From NCBI GenBank assembly GCA_030615475.1, contig JAUWZF010000102.1, forward strand, positions 1-5,106: a stretch of 5,106 nt of DNA. Reading direction: 5' to 3'. This document shows, piece after piece, positions 4,701 to 5,106 of this stretch (the stretch's first letter is position 1; every line of letters begins with the position of its first letter). The translations under genes and the position numbers were made by a program. The notes under the pieces were generated by a model that saw only the letters and a program-made list of their open reading frames with translations, was not told where the DNA came from and ran no database searches. This stretch comes from Dehalococcoidales bacterium. Its GTDB lineage: Bacteria > Chloroflexota > Dehalococcoidia > Dehalococcoidales > RBG-16-60-22.

Positions 4701-5106
4701 GTCAATGGTAGCATCGATAACGCGGATGGTTCCCAGCGTAAAATCCCAGGTCGCATCATTGGCTGTAAGGGTATGCAGGCGCGTGCCGGCGGCCGCGGTA
4801 GTACCGATGGCCATTCTGGTGGGGTCTATCGAGTATTTCGGTGAGTAGGCTACCGTGGTGACATCCTCAGCGAGGGCCGTTGCGGCCCAGTTAAGTACAC
4901 CGACACGACCCCAGATGAAAACGTCACCGAGGGTAACATCGCCGGCCGTCGCCGTGGCATCAACCACGCCGACCATGACCTCGCCGGTGCCGTCAATATA
5001 GTTAGGCGCTACGTCCATACTCGTCACGCGGCCGGCAATGGCGCCTCCAAGAACGTTAAAGGAAACACCGACATTGGTGGAGATATAAACCTGGGATGTC
5101 GCACCG
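1710..5106 (-). CDS. Giant surface protein: beta-propeller, FnIII-like domains, one TM helix, cytoplasmic tail (5' end outside window)
   Basis: Residue numbers here count from the GTG at 5027, but the frame is open to the window edge (upstream codons read VYISTNVGVSF), so that GTG is internal and the N-terminus and signal peptide are missing. Residues 1 to about 590 carry Asp-box-like motifs (S/T-x-D-x-G-x-x-W/F/Y) at D258, D306 (DGGASW), D356 (DRGVSW) and D442, the first three about 50 residues apart, as in BNR/YCF48-like beta-propeller blades. About 595-700 and 702-805 are two fibronectin-III-like domains (YRVRYDTRDDF, YYWQVRVQTP; YEFQLATGYDM, YFWRVRAVS). Residues 807-849 are a Pro-rich stalk. 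Residues 851-875 form a single hydrophobic helix followed by Arg-rich RGPSRRAR, so the tail (about 876-1105) is cytoplasmic. The tail, with FLHIWSHYG around W999 and C1029, is not recognised. Likely role: cell-surface binding or S-layer-type structure. The ligand is unknown. Confidence 0.9.
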   Translation of the reverse strand, partial: GATSQVYISTNVGVSFNVLGGAIAGRVTSMDVAPNYIDGTGEVMVGVVDATATAGDVTLGDVFIWGRVGVLNWAATALAEDVTTVAYSPKYSIDPTRMAIGTTAAAGTRLHTLTANDATWDFTLGTIRVIDATIDDFFTAATGIVSSDIAFPSDFNAGLITKRTCYVATVANGVNDNVYRVTVGADSPATAALNPIGSGDQPFQSLAYGGTTTSGSLYAGHATSTAVRRTNNPTVAATAVTWLPALKEPTGGTNVYLALADDFYTSGRIYTGTTGAQSALSVSDGGNYFYQAGLIDTTIVSINDFQVASANHFFMVTNDGGAGADSVWRTTDGGASWYRMYSAVFTGNTGIIRPSPDYVTDATVYFGDVTSAAAGNIQVSYDRGVSWIGCTCPIAVGDIAVKSKYAIYVSNSGAAATVQRTDYSNFTWQSVATTVVSGAVTITDLKLDLDTVDLMVGLNNGNVYLSTDNNVTYTRIGAGVGGTNPIVAFDADYDSNDFIFAASAAGGPADVRRFQVGTYTDWLACGSAIPAAAARDLLVAPDGTLYVSDVTGGAGFSRSIDPTAGSATLSRAVWDNAVGLGLDVTSTAGLLARAEGSNVIYTIDTTNNRIYTYTDTLTAVSPNPLAPIGGSRVAASVNPVIFSWEDVPGALTYRVRYDTRDDFLTATTSTGGAGGTDPIDPMTTFTVAAGLLFNGVDYYWQVRVQTPVVGPYCDARTFVTQLAAAIINAPAILGAVEGGTNTGGWNASLTPTFQWGAFAGATGYEFQLATGYDMTDLIVDATGDNALGAVTVYKLTSATLDYNATYFWRVRAVSATSNTDWSPIIAFTTLAEPAAPAPPPVEIVTTPAPVIEIPPVPPANIIKFPPAPPVEKITPAYIWAIIIIGAVLAVAVIVLILLPFLTRLLPAPATLAGPFRGPSRRARNITDKLGKVWDDVAARTKGIIPLPTREATTGEVPESDTISLAVRSFLYMTTAAAKDGGESLLSAEEEKTLGKKLASGIRALAGERPLYLAYPEDAAQFLHIWSHYGSREETNRYLKKSFRGKPENALALLKCYLPAPKSTEAGTTQKQEFTQAEYNALVQVIDPDNVYEPITKLLKFRFEKEGDKVQWDPFDRAIAYQFVRIHYDIKK

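Noticed and set aside
4443..4844. 133-codon plus-strand frame within the large gene, and the other frames inside 1728-4848 on both strands
   Set aside because: They overlap the large minus-strand gene and have low-complexity translations with no recognisable domains. They are by-products of its GC-rich, repetitive codon use.

Overview
The window looks like bacterial chromosome. A Chloroflexota (Dehalococcoidia-like) source is my best guess, from protein style alone: a CxxC-x17-CxxC double zinc-ribbon protein, tandem glycine-rich RRM proteins, and a very large membrane-anchored beta-propeller surface protein. No rRNA or other phylogenetic marker is present, so this is inference.

Right-to-left reading of positions 1-1250 (minus strand) gives a compact cluster of RNA/translation genes. 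In transcription order these are a zinc-ribbon protein (1103-804), ribosomal protein S21 (733-545), a single-RRM glycine-rich RNA-binding protein (505-152), and the first 16 codons of a second RRM paralogue (48-1, running off the window). All point the same way with short gaps, so they probably form an operon. Linked RRM-protein and S21 genes are known from cyanobacteria as a cold-responsive unit, so a cold-shock or RNP-remodelling role is a reasonable hypothesis. Every gene start here has a potential leader hairpin. The clearest is an 11-bp perfect inverted repeat that would bury the Shine-Dalgarno and start codon of the zinc-ribbon gene. The S21 gene starts at TTG without a good ribosome site and is preceded by a 12-codon leader ORF that overlaps a GNRA-capped hairpin.

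Positions about 1266-1671 (plus strand) hold a decayed IS3-family insertion sequence. It retains a recognisable left end, an OrfA with an internal in-frame deletion, an in-frame A AAA AAC frameshift heptamer, and a short relic of the OrfB N-terminus in the -1 frame. The DDE transposase domain is gone. A strong GC-rich hairpin (1589-1614) lies in the gap between this relic and the next gene, which is convergent.

Positions 1710-5106 (minus strand) are the 3' part of one giant gene, open to the window edge. It encodes an extracellular Asp-box beta-propeller, two fibronectin-III-like domains, a proline-rich stalk, one transmembrane helix and a cytoplasmic domain of about 230 residues that I do not recognise. 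The layout suggests a surface protein with an intracellular tail, anchored in the membrane. Most other long frames inside this gene are antisense or out-of-frame shadows.
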